Shown: positions 24,660 through 32,945 of the stretch, in pieces
Layout: every line of letters starts with the position of its first letter
Numbering within the stretch: the stretch's first letter is position 1
Assembly: GCA_903970515.1 (NCBI GenBank)
Contig: CAJCJA010000038.1
Span: 1-44,790, forward strand
Direction of reading: 5' to 3'
From: Candidatus Saccharibacteria bacterium CG_4_10_14_0_2_um_filter_52_9
Lineage (GTDB): Bacteria > Actinomycetota > Acidimicrobiia > Acidimicrobiales > RAAP-2
Length of the DNA: 44,790 nucleotides
Program-made: the position numbers and the translations under genes
Notes under the pieces: model-generated
What the model saw: the letters and a program-made list of their open reading frames with translations, nothing else
Told to the model about the DNA's origin: nothing
The model's database searches: none

Positions 24660-27600
24660 GTTTGTCTCGCTTCGCGTGTCGCGCCACGACGCCCGTGCGG
24701 TGCCGACCGGTGAACAGCCATTCAAGACGTTGAATAAGCCCGAATCCCAACCACACGAGTATCCAGAGGCTAAGGGTGAAACCGGCGAGAATGCCGTTCA
24801 ATGGGAATTGGCGCAGCACGAGTTCACCGGTTGGGTTCGTCGCCGCCGCATTGACTTTGTACGTCGGGACCCAACCATCGCTCGTGGTACGAGAACTGGC
24901 GAGACCGTTGACGTCGAGGGCGAAGGCACTCGCGGGCGCCAGGCCCGCTCGCACGACGGAACCCGCGGCGACAGGACCCGAAGTCGACGTGCTCGCGAAG
25001 AGTGCCTTTGGCTCTTTCGATCCCGCCAGCGTTTGCGTGACGAGGCCGCGAAACATGGAGTTTGAGTACACCTCGACCGCACTCGTTTGCAACTCGAGCG
25101 ACAAGTCGGTTTGAAGTCCCAGTGCGGTCTTGATACCAACGGGTACCGCGTGCAGGGGCACGGTTTGAACCCCGGCGAGCTCGGGCGCCGAAGCATTCAT
25201 GACGACGATCGTTGAGATGCCGGCCGAGGCGAGCAGCGAACCCAGGCGCACCGTTCCTCCGTTGAGTGCGAGTTGCAGCGGATTGAGCACTTCATCAGTC
25301 GTCCCCGAGTCAGGGGGCGCGAAGAGCGTGTTCCCTCCTGGTAGTCCGTTCGTCGACGTCGCCGCCTCGAGCCCGGGCGCCACGGTCCATCCCTGTACGG
25401 GTAACACCGAAGGATCGCCAAGCCAGAGCACGCGGTACCCTCCCGCGTTCGAAGGCGCGAGGGCGCTCAGCGATTCGGCGACACTCGTGGTCGGGAGATT
25501 GAAACGACCACTCGCGAAGCTTACGAGGAATGGCGCCATCGCGACCACGATTACTGCGACGCTCAAGGTCGCGAGCACTTGGCGCCATCCGAATCCCGAT
25601 TGGCGCAAGTCCAATTCCATCGCGCTAATGCCAAGTCCAATGAGGAGCGCAATCATCACTGCGTAGAGCGACATCAATACGTTGAGATCCGGTGAGAACG
25701 AACCGAGCCAATGGTGCGCGACGAGTGTCGCGAGCACCAAGGTCAACGTCGCGATGCTCGCCGCCTTGGTGGCAATTGATCGGCGCTGATCGCGGCACAA
25801 CAGCAACGAGAATAACGCCGCCGCGGGCAAGAGCCAACCCGACCAGTTCGCGCCGAAGGTCCCGTCGACACCGCGAAGCAGGTCGACGAAGCTCGGTGCC
25901 GACCATGGGCCCCGCGGCAGACCAAAGACCTCCAACGCTCGGCGGCCCGCCAGCAAGAAGTCCACCGTCATTGGTAAGAGAAAGATGGCAACGTTCAAGG
26001 CGAGCGAACCGAGCAAGTGCCAAGGCGCCACGCGATCTTGGTCACCATCTGGTTCAAAGAAACGGGCCATCGTGACCCCCGCTACGACCAAGGCGACGAC
26101 AATCAACGTTGCCGGAGCCACCGCACTCAGCAGTGCGATGAGCATGATGACGACCATTCGTTGACCAGCCTCGGTCGAACGCCATCCACGATGTCCGAAC
26201 GGCACTGGTTCGGGGTAGGGCCCGCTACGAAACCCTGGCACCGCGAGGAGCTCAAGCAATCGACGCACGATGAGGGGCAGACCGGCCAGCACAAAGAGGA
26301 TATCGACGCGACCTTGACCAATCATGTTGAGACCGAGGGGAAAGGCCATGTAGGACACCGACGCCACCACGCGGGCCCGATTCGACACCCGACCCTTCAA
26401 CAGCCGTGCCACGCCCACTGCGCCAACGGGAATCGAACCGATGAGCGCGAGCCGTGGCAACACGCCCATGCGACCGAAGACGAACGTACCGGCGAAACCG
26501 AGCACACCGTACCCGGGCATACCGGGTGTACCCGTCCCGACGCCGTTGGCCGACCACGACGCAAAGAATTGGCGCCACGTCGACCACCACGAGTCCAGCG
26601 GCGCCAGACGGCCAATGAGTGGAAGGTGCATCGCGACCAGGTTTCGTGAACCAATCAACCACAAGATGACGACCGCGACGACGACCGTCGCTTGGGTTCG
26701 AAACGACGTCAATATTCGCGATGGTCGACTTCGTTGTTCGAGGAGACCGCTTTCAGGTATCTCGTCGAACTCCTCCTCTTCGGAGAACACGGCACCGAAA
26801 CCAACGCTCCCTAAATCGTCAATCTCCTCATCGTCCTCACCGTCAGCGAGAGGAAGCACGCCCCTCGCCCGGTCCAAGCCGTCGCGCACGAGAGTGAGGA
26901 AGAACTTCTTGAGTCGCGATGCGCCACCAACTTGCAGTCGACGCAGCTCCGCATCGGAGAGCACGCGTGTCGCACTTCGTTGGCGGCGACGTTCACGAAT
27001 CCTCTTTCGATTCTTGAAGATCCAACGCCACGATCCGACGATGGCCCCGGCTCGATCGCTGTCTCTGCCAACGAGTGAAAGCGAGAGTTCCATGAAGTCC
27101 AGCGCGAAGAGGATCGAGAGAGTGCTGAATGTGGCTCGCCGACTCCATCCGGTGGCGACCACCAGCAGTTGGTGTCGTCGCTGGAGGTCCTGGCGGCTGG
27201 CGCGCCTCGCGCCCACCGCGGTCACTGCACGTTCGCCCGTCGCGATGGTTTCTCGGTGCGCAACCTTCGCGTGTGGCGCAACGACGATGCGCGCGCCCGC
27301 GATCTGAGCTCGCCAACAAAAGTCCAAGTCCTCGCCCAACGCCGTGATCAAAGGGTCAAAGCCGCGCAGCGTCGCGAACAAGTCGGAACGCACCAGTGTC
27401 ACGCCGCCGGGAGCGACGAAGACGTCGCGCTCGAGGTCTTGTTGACCGTGGTCGATCTCACCTAATTCGACGCGTTCTTGCACGACACCAAAACGATCGC
27501 AGGTTTGTCCGACGTGAAGCAGCACCAGCGGATCCTCGTACGCAACGACCTTGGGCGAGACGACGCCCGCGTTCGTGCGAAATGCCGCCTCGACCATATA

Positions 27601-27909
27601 TTGCAGCGCCGCTGGTTCGAGGCGGACGTCGTCATGGCAGAAGAGGAAGAAGGCGGATCCTTCAACCATCAGCGACGCCTCATTGCACGCGGCGGCGAAG
27701 CCTCGATTCTCCTCGAGAATCTTGACGAAAGCGTCGGGAGCAACCGCGGCCACGCGCTCGGGGACGTGCTCGGACTCCCCGTTCGCAACAACGAGCAGGC
27801 TTAATTCCCCGTAGTCCTGCGCCACGAGCGAAGCCAACGTGGCTTCGAGACCTGGGCCCGGACCGGTGGTAACGACGACGGCAACGACGGCCGGAGCACG
27901 AGATTCCAT
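24652..27909 (-). CDS. GT2 fused to a large multi-spanning membrane region
   Basis: The 1085-residue protein has two parts. Residues ~1-240 are a GT2 domain: AVVVTTGPGPGLEATLASLV, FFLFCHDDVRLEPAALQYM (metal-binding Asp pair), and ALGEDLDFCWRAQIAGARIV with the catalytic acidic pair. A basic linker then an acidic stretch (EEEEFDEIPE) lead to about 12 spans from residue ~400 to ~800, an outer soluble domain, and a final span before RHRTGVVARHAKRDKRG. The membrane part resembles GT-C enzymes in layout, so the protein could elongate a glycan on both sides of the membrane or move it (inference). It is probably expressed with the GT4/epimerase genes 80 bases upstream, or from TAGCCT at 27920-27925. 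DUF5719 is coupled downstream. Confidence 0.88.
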   Translation of the reverse strand: MESRAPAVVAVVVTTGPGPGLEATLASLVAQDYGELSLLVVANGESEHVPERVAAVAPDAFVKILEENRGFAAACNEASLMVEGSAFFLFCHDDVRLEPAALQYMVEAAFRTNAGVVSPKVVAYEDPLVLLHVGQTCDRFGVVQERVELGEIDHGQQDLERDVFVAPGGVTLVRSDLFATLRGFDPLITALGEDLDFCWRAQIAGARIVVAPHAKVAHRETIATGERAVTAVGARRASRQDLQRRHQLLVVATGWSRRATFSTLSILFALDFMELSLSLVGRDSDRAGAIVGSWRWIFKNRKRIRERRRQRSATRVLSDAELRRLQVGGASRLKKFFLTLVRDGLDRARGVLPLADGEDDEEIDDLGSVGFGAVFSEEEEFDEIPESGLLEQRSRPSRILTSFRTQATVVVAVVILWLIGSRNLVAMHLPLIGRLAPLDSWWSTWRQFFASWSANGVGTGTPGMPGYGVLGFAGTFVFGRMGVLPRLALIGSIPVGAVGVARLLKGRVSNRARVVASVSYMAFPLGLNMIGQGRVDILFVLAGLPLIVRRLLELLAVPGFRSGPYPEPVPFGHRGWRSTEAGQRMVVIMLIALLSAVAPATLIVVALVVAGVTMARFFEPDGDQDRVAPWHLLGSLALNVAIFLLPMTVDFLLAGRRALEVFGLPRGPWSAPSFVDLLRGVDGTFGANWSGWLLPAAALFSLLLCRDQRRSIATKAASIATLTLVLATLVAHHWLGSFSPDLNVLMSLYAVMIALLIGLGISAMELDLRQSGFGWRQVLATLSVAVIVVAMAPFLVSFASGRFNLPTTSVAESLSALAPSNAGGYRVLWLGDPSVLPVQGWTVAPGLEAATSTNGLPGGNTLFAPPDSGTTDEVLNPLQLALNGGTVRLGSLLASAGISTIVVMNASAPELAGVQTVPLHAVPVGIKTALGLQTDLSLELQTSAVEVYSNSMFRGLVTQTLAGSKEPKALFASTSTSGPVAAGSVVRAGLAPASAFALDVNGLASSRTTSDGWVPTYKVNAAATNPTGELVLRQFPLNGILAGFTLSLWILVWLGFGLIQRLEWLFTGRHRTGVVARHAKRDKRG

Positions 27910-27919
27910 CAGTACATCA

Positions 27920-27925
27920 AGGCTA
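27920..27925 (-). promoter_or_regulatory. Possible -10 element in front of the giant GT2 gene
   Basis: TAGCCT on the minus strand lies ten bases before the ATG at 27909, which would leave a leader of only a few bases. It could provide separate expression of the GT2-DUF5719 pair. Confidence 0.3.
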
Positions 27926-27988
27926 GTTGGCTCCGAGCGTCGTTTCGCACCGTCTCATACCTGCAAATCCAGTCCCCGGTCAAAAGAA

Positions 27989-28891
27989 TTACGCGGTGCG
28001 TTCCTCGAGACGTATTTCTTCAACGACGTCGTGTAGCGACGTCTCCAGTGCTATTTCCGGCTCCCATCCAGTGGCGTCGTGAATCTTCGCAAAACTTCCG
28101 CGCATCACCGGCACCTCACTTGGTCGAAGGAGCGACGAGTCCGTGACCAATGATATTGACGGTGCAATGGCATTGCGCAGCCAGTCGACCACGTCACTGA
28201 GTGCCGTGTCGTGACCAGAGGCGACGTTGTACACTTCACCACTGCTCGCGTATGTCGCGAGCAATCGATAGGCGCGAACGACGTCTCGCACGTCGGTGAT
28301 ATCACGTCGGGTGCTGAGGTCACCAACAGCGATCTCGTCACGACCGGCGTCGCGCGCTTCGAAAAGTCGCCGCGCAATCGCGGGCACGACGAATTGAGGT
28401 GATTGTCCCGGTCCCACGTGGTTGAAGGGCCTCGCGATGACCGTGTGCTGCTCAAAGTTCCGATGCGCCTCCATGACAAAATGCTCGGCCTCGAGTTTGC
28501 TCGACGAGTAAGGATTCGCCGGAGCCGTGCGATAAGTCTCCTGCACGGGGAGATCGGCTTCTGGCACAACGCCGTAGACCTCCGAGGAACTGATGAAGAT
28601 GACGATTGCCTGAGGCGCAGCAGTCCGAGCTGCGTCAAGGACGTTTTTCGTACCCAGAACGTTCACTCGCGTGAACTCCACTGGATTTGTCCACGAATCG
28701 CCCACATGCGTGAGAGCCGCGAGGTGGTAGATCACTTCGGGATGCGTCGATTCGAACAGCGCTACGACACTCGCGAGGTCGGTCACGTCGTGCTCGCGAT
28801 CTACAGACGTAACGCTGTCGCCACATCGAACGAGATGCGCTTCGAGATGTCTGCCGACGAAACCTCCGGCACCGGTGATGAGAGCACGCAC
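27989..28891 (-). CDS. NAD-dependent epimerase/reductase, GDP-4-keto-6-deoxymannose reductase-like
   Basis: The 300-residue extended SDR has LITGAGGFVGRHLEAHL at the N-terminus (Rossmann fold), the catalytic SSSEVYG and YSSSKLEAEHF (Tyr and Lys present), and RPFNHVGPGQSPQFVVPAIA. The last block is the signature I associate with RMD enzymes that reduce GDP-4-keto-6-deoxy-mannose to GDP-D-rhamnose. The required 4,6-dehydratase is not in the window; phosphomannomutase and the ManC-type enzyme are. The start is a GTG at 28891 with AAAGG eight bases upstream; a GTG at 28900, inside the preceding stop codon (GTGCTTGA), is the alternative. It ends the tightly coupled part of the operon. Confidence 0.85.
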   Translation of the reverse strand: MRALITGAGGFVGRHLEAHLVRCGDSVTSVDREHDVTDLASVVALFESTHPEVIYHLAALTHVGDSWTNPVEFTRVNVLGTKNVLDAARTAAPQAIVIFISSSEVYGVVPEADLPVQETYRTAPANPYSSSKLEAEHFVMEAHRNFEQHTVIARPFNHVGPGQSPQFVVPAIARRLFEARDAGRDEIAVGDLSTRRDITDVRDVVRAYRLLATYASSGEVYNVASGHDTALSDVVDWLRNAIAPSISLVTDSSLLRPSEVPVMRGSFAKIHDATGWEPEIALETSLHDVVEEIRLEERTA

Positions 28892-28892
28892 C

Positions 28893-30011
28893 TCAAGCAC
28901 CTTTGGCGAGTTCGTAAGCCACGAGATGCTGCTCGAGCGTCCGAGTCCAAGCGTAGGAGTCCGCCCTAGCCCGAGCCAACCTCGAGCGTTCGAGTCGTTG
29001 GACGTCACTTACGTCAAGTCCCACCACGATCGCATGCGCGAGCGCCACCGGGTCGCCCGCTCTTACCAATTGCGCGGCGTCACCCGCGACCTCTGCCATC
29101 ACGGTGTCCGATGACGTCACCACCATCGCACCGCACGCAAGTGCTTCGAGCACCGGTAGCCCGAAACCTTCGCCGCGAGAAGGGTACGCGACGACACGAG
29201 CTCTTCGCATGAGAACCGGCAACAAACGATCGTCCACGAAACCAAGACGACGAATACGTGCAGCCGCCGGGTGACGGCGAAGATCGTCGCTGAATCCCCG
29301 CATGGACCAGCCATCTTGTCCGGCAATCCAGAGTTCAATGTCGGAGTTCGCGTCCGCCACCTCGACAAAGGCTTCGAGCAGCACGTCGAGCCCTTTTCGT
29401 GGCTCAACGGTCCCCACGAAAAGCACGAATGGCGCGTGGGACGGCAACGAGTAGTGCGCCATCGCGGCGGTGTCGTCCGTGCCGTCGACGCTAAATCGCG
29501 TGAGATCCACACCCAGCGGCGCCACAATCACCGGCACATGATGCGGAACGAACTCGTCCAATTGGCGCGCCGTGAATTCGCTCACGCACACCAAGACCTT
29601 CGCGTGCGTCGAGGAGTACTCGATTGCTCGTCGAAAAAATACGACCTTGGACTTCTCGTGCCATTCGGGATTCGTGAAAAACGTGAGGTCATGGATGGTA
29701 ACGACCGTGGGCGTCGATCCACGATGGGCCATGGAGTAGTGAGGTGAATGCCATACGTCAACGTCCTGCGCGGTGCTCGACGTACCGAGGCGCCACGCCT
29801 CATGGAAGAGCCGAGCCGGTCGATTCTTTGGCACCAGGGACACGACATGAGCGTGCGGCGCGACATCAAGCCAACGCGCGGAGTCATCGACTCGCGTCAC
29901 GAGCGTCGTGTCGAGCCCCGTCTCCGGTAATCGACGCGCCAATTCGACGATGTAACGACCCGCGCCCGCGACTCGCTCGGGCACTGATGAGACGTCGAGC
30001 GCGAGCTTCAC
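28893..30011 (-). CDS. Glycosyltransferase family 4 (third in the operon)
   Basis: The 372-residue GT-B enzyme has the glycine-rich N-terminal loop RVAGAGRYIVELARRL, the C-terminal domain start LFVGTVEPRKGLDVLLEAF with the Arg-Lys pair, and the nucleotide-binding E-x7-E motif in GEGFGLPVLEALACG. It would transfer a sugar from a nucleotide sugar, perhaps GDP-mannose or a derivative, to a growing glycan (inference). The GTG start overlaps the preceding GT stop by four bases (GTGA), with GGAGG just upstream, so it is coupled. The longer frame from 30050 is not needed. Confidence 0.92.
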   Translation of the reverse strand: MKLALDVSSVPERVAGAGRYIVELARRLPETGLDTTLVTRVDDSARWLDVAPHAHVVSLVPKNRPARLFHEAWRLGTSSTAQDVDVWHSPHYSMAHRGSTPTVVTIHDLTFFTNPEWHEKSKVVFFRRAIEYSSTHAKVLVCVSEFTARQLDEFVPHHVPVIVAPLGVDLTRFSVDGTDDTAAMAHYSLPSHAPFVLFVGTVEPRKGLDVLLEAFVEVADANSDIELWIAGQDGWSMRGFSDDLRRHPAAARIRRLGFVDDRLLPVLMRRARVVAYPSRGEGFGLPVLEALACGAMVVTSSDTVMAEVAGDAAQLVRAGDPVALAHAIVVGLDVSDVQRLERSRLARARADSYAWTRTLEQHLVAYELAKGA

Positions 30012-31087
30012 TTCCAACCCTCCACGTGATCGAGCGCAGCGTTTCGCCACGTGAGATCAGCGACCGACGTCGCACGCGCGCTCTTCGCCGAGGTCCCGTC
30101 GTCTTGCTCCATCGCCTCGAGAAGACCCGCCGCAATGGCGTCGACGTCCATTGGATCGACTCGAATGACTTCGCTGTTCATTGCGACGCTCGGCGTCGTT
30201 GCACTCACGACGACACGAGTTCCCGCGTGCAATGCTTCTACCGGCGGGAGGCCCCATCCCTCCGCGAGTGCGACGTACGCGAACACCGTCGCCTCACGGT
30301 AAAGCCCCAACAGCAACGACCGTTCGACCGTCCCGAGCACGACGGCATCGCTTGTCGCGACACCACCCCAGCCCTCTGGACCGACGAACACCAATGGGCC
30401 GACTCCAAAGTTGCGCCGGAGCGCACGGCGGTGCGCCTCAATGAGCCGAGTCAAGTTCTTTCGCGGCTCGCGGGTACCCGCGTACAGCGTGAACGGACCG
30501 TGGACACCGTGCGCGGCAAGAAACTCGCGGACGTGCGCTTCGTCGGTCGGGCTTTCGTCGCGCCCGTCGACGCCGAGTCGAACAAAATGGATTCGCCCCT
30601 CACCAATGCCGAGTCCCGACAGTCGTTCGGCGAGCGACGGCGACGTCGTGAAGATTCGCAAGTCCTCGCGGCGACGAATTAGCTCCAAACGCTTGTTGTG
30701 GAAGGCTATGCCACGCCGAGTCGCCGTCGCTGGCTCGTCGCGCCACAGGAGATCGTGCATCGCGACAGAATGCACCGCTCCCTCGACGCCCCCCGCGAAC
30801 GGTCCCGACATTGATGTGGCGTGGACAATTGTGGCGTCGCGTGGCACTCCCAGTGGAATAAATGGCCACAATCTCGTCTCGACGCCGATGGGAAGGGGCA
30901 GTGAGTTAACGCGCATCGGCAAACGCCCGACGTCGATTGACGCTTCGCCGCGAGGACCAATGCCCACCACGTCAAACTGAGAATCCAGTTCCGCCAAGCC
31001 ATCGATGAGACCTCGTACGTACGTAGCGATGCCGCCGGGCTGAGGGCGGTACAACTGATCGATGCTGAGCGTGAGGATGCGCTTCAC
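30008..31087 (-). CDS. Glycosyltransferase family 4 (second in the operon)
   Basis: The 359-residue GT-B enzyme has an N-terminal acceptor domain with PQPGGIATYVRGLIDGLAEL. The donor domain contains LYAGTREPRKNLTRLIEAH (Arg-Lys) and the E-x7-E motif AEGWGLPPVEALHAGT. Both are complete, so it should be active. The sugar and acceptor are unknown. The start is GTG at 31087 in a GTGA overlap with the preceding gene; its own stop overlaps the next gene the same way. It sits between a degenerate GT4-like gene and an active GT4. Confidence 0.92.
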   Translation of the reverse strand: MKRILTLSIDQLYRPQPGGIATYVRGLIDGLAELDSQFDVVGIGPRGEASIDVGRLPMRVNSLPLPIGVETRLWPFIPLGVPRDATIVHATSMSGPFAGGVEGAVHSVAMHDLLWRDEPATATRRGIAFHNKRLELIRRREDLRIFTTSPSLAERLSGLGIGEGRIHFVRLGVDGRDESPTDEAHVREFLAAHGVHGPFTLYAGTREPRKNLTRLIEAHRRALRRNFGVGPLVFVGPEGWGGVATSDAVVLGTVERSLLLGLYREATVFAYVALAEGWGLPPVEALHAGTRVVVSATTPSVAMNSEVIRVDPMDVDAIAAGLLEAMEQDDGTSAKSARATSVADLTWRNAALDHVEGWK

Positions 31088-32097
31088 GATTTCCAGCCTC
31101 GCACGACGTTTCGGTACAGGTGTGCGTACGCCGTCGCCGCGGTGCTCGGGGAGAAGTCCGTTGCCCTCGCATGACCGGCGGCGATCATAATTGCGCGTCG
31201 GGCCTCATTGGACCACACGTCGCGAAGCTCTTCGAGAACCTCGTCATCATTCGCGACGAGCGCGGCGGCGCCCGAGAGCAGTTCTCGATTAATCGACGTC
31301 GAGCGAGCCAGCGTCGGCACGCCCGCCGACAATGAGGCAATCGCAAACGACGGGAAGCGGGCGCCATCGGACATGTGGAGCACAACGCGCGCGGCGCCAA
31401 TGGCGACGCGAGCGTCACGACGCGACAACCCACTGATTGCAAGTCCACTCGATCGAATCCGCTGCCCAACGGAGGAGCTCGTGACCGCGACGAGGCGCGC
31501 TCCTACGCTCTCGGTAAATCTCAAGAGAGCGGGCGCCAACTCGAGGAACGGCTTCCTCACTCCGGTGACGTTCACGACGAGGTCGTGACCGTGCTCGCTG
31601 GGGGTAAGCAACGGCACCGCGGGTGGCACGACGACGATCTCACTTCGACGAAGATCAAGTACTTCTTGTACTTCGTGGCTCGCCGAGCGACTCGACGCCA
31701 CGAGCACCGCGCCGTGTTCGACGGCACGTCGCAGTTGCCGTATCCGCTGATGCGCTCGCGACTCACCCCTCAAAGGTCGAAGGTCGTCAACTGAAATGAT
31801 CAGCGGAATGGATTTCGTCGGCGGTGTGAGAATTCCCGCCACGTGCACCACGTCGACCTGGGGTAGTCGACCGTCGAGAGAGGGTCCAAGGCTACGGCGC
31901 CACAGTGGCGACCAGAGTCGGCGAAAATGGAAGCTCACCTCACTCTTCGACGTTGACGACGTAAGACTCCGGAATCGAAACAGGTCAATACCATCGAGTC
32001 GTGCGAGTGCATCAGCCAAATCGTCCATGGTGTTGTCGAGTGACTCCAAGGAGCCATCGAGGTCTAATCCAACTCGCAACTCCGAGACATCGCTCAC
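31084..32097 (-). CDS. Degenerate GT4-like protein (first in the operon)
   Basis: The 337-residue product has GT-B-like organisation: VDVVHVAGILTPPTKSIPL, LVASSRSASHEVQEVL, and a donor-type half with VNVTGVRKPFLELAPAL and SDGARFPSFAIASLSAGVP. In active GT4 enzymes the last block carries two Glu seven residues apart and the previous one a clear R-K-N/G. Here both Glu are missing (Asp and Ala instead), and the Arg-Lys context is altered. It may be an inactive partner or a divergent enzyme. The start is GTG at 32097, overlapping the serine hydrolase stop by four bases (GTGA). Confidence 0.75.
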   Translation of the reverse strand: MSDVSELRVGLDLDGSLESLDNTMDDLADALARLDGIDLFRFRSLTSSTSKSEVSFHFRRLWSPLWRRSLGPSLDGRLPQVDVVHVAGILTPPTKSIPLIISVDDLRPLRGESRAHQRIRQLRRAVEHGAVLVASSRSASHEVQEVLDLRRSEIVVVPPAVPLLTPSEHGHDLVVNVTGVRKPFLELAPALLRFTESVGARLVAVTSSSVGQRIRSSGLAISGLSRRDARVAIGAARVVLHMSDGARFPSFAIASLSAGVPTLARSTSINRELLSGAAALVANDDEVLEELRDVWSNEARRAIMIAAGHARATDFSPSTAATAYAHLYRNVVRGWKS

Positions 32098-32906
32098 GAA
32101 GCGAGGGCCAACGTTCGAGCGGCGCTCGTCCACTCGGGCCACATCGCCACCGCCCACGCACCGAAATCTTCGGAACTCGTCGCGACCACGCCGATTTTCT
32201 CCTCCAGATTCACCAGCAGCATCGCGCCACTCTGTCCAAAGTGCCCGAAACTTGACGGAAGCCAGTCGCCCATCCAGTGGTGCTTCTCACCGCGTATCTC
32301 GGGACCAAGTCCCCACGGACACGGGGAGAATTTTCCAAAGCCCGGCACGATACCGTCAAGGTCAGGAAGAAACGGCTTGACGAATCGATTACGGGTCTCG
32401 ATTCCAATCCCGTCTGGTCGCAACCACGCGACGCCCATTCGCATGAGATCTTCAGTCGAACCAACGACGCCCGACGAAGCTCTGCCTTCGAGTCGAGTGT
32501 TCGACATGCCCAGTCCTCGAAACACCCGGTCGTTCAACCACTCACCAGGTTCGTTTCCCTTTGTGACGACGTCCACCGCGTGGTCGATACCTACGTTCGA
32601 ATACACCCTCTTCGTCCCGATCGGCACCATCGGATCGCCTTCTTCGAGTCCCAATCCGCTCGAGTGACTCAATAGATTCGACAGTGTGGCGCCGCGCGGT
32701 CCGAAATTGTCCGTGATCTTGTGCATGCCCCAATCGATCTCGACGGCGAAGGCCATCGCGACCGCCATCTTGGATACCGATGCCCAGGGCCGCACAGCAC
32801 GTTGATCGCCGCCCTGATTGACAATCTCGAGGGAGCCGTTGCGTAAACGAAAGATCGCGTACGAAGATTCACCCGGCCATCCGGTGGGTAGCGGTGTCGT
32901 GCTCAC
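32094..32906 (-). CDS. Serine hydrolase, class C beta-lactamase fold, without signal peptide
   Basis: The 270-residue product has the beta-lactamase/DD-peptidase residues: S43-V-S-K46 (SxxK nucleophile and base) in PWASVSKMAVAM, LLSHSSGL, the Tyr motif YSN at 102-104, and HFGQSGA as the third motif. It is short for the family and has no signal peptide or span at its N-terminus (MSTTPLPTGWPGESSYAIF), so it is probably cytoplasmic. An ester-hydrolase or transacylase role is more likely than antibiotic resistance. The frame is open upstream to 33446 only because it shadows cofD. It is the first gene of the glycan operon; TATCAT lies eight bases before the GTG. Confidence 0.87.
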   Translation of the reverse strand: MSTTPLPTGWPGESSYAIFRLRNGSLEIVNQGGDQRAVRPWASVSKMAVAMAFAVEIDWGMHKITDNFGPRGATLSNLLSHSSGLGLEEGDPMVPIGTKRVYSNVGIDHAVDVVTKGNEPGEWLNDRVFRGLGMSNTRLEGRASSGVVGSTEDLMRMGVAWLRPDGIGIETRNRFVKPFLPDLDGIVPGFGKFSPCPWGLGPEIRGEKHHWMGDWLPSSFGHFGQSGAMLLVNLEEKIGVVATSSEDFGAWAVAMWPEWTSAARTLALAS

Positions 32907-32914
32907 AACACTCG

Positions 32915-32920
32915 ATGATA
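32915..32920 (-). promoter_or_regulatory. -10 element of the serine hydrolase/glycosyltransferase operon
   Basis: TATCAT on the minus strand lies eight bases before the GTG at 32906, so the message would be leaderless. It shares 39 bases of intergenic DNA with the cofD promoter. Confidence 0.45.
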
Positions 32921-32932
32921 CCCAAGCGCCTC

Positions 32933-32938
32933 TAAGGT
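32933..32938 (+). promoter_or_regulatory. -10 element of cofD-cofE, leaderless arrangement
   Basis: TAAGGT is followed by seven bases (TCTTGAA) and the GTG at 32946. With the opposing TATCAT only 12 bases away, the two promoters must overlap. Confidence 0.45.
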
Positions 32939-32945
32939 TCTTGAA

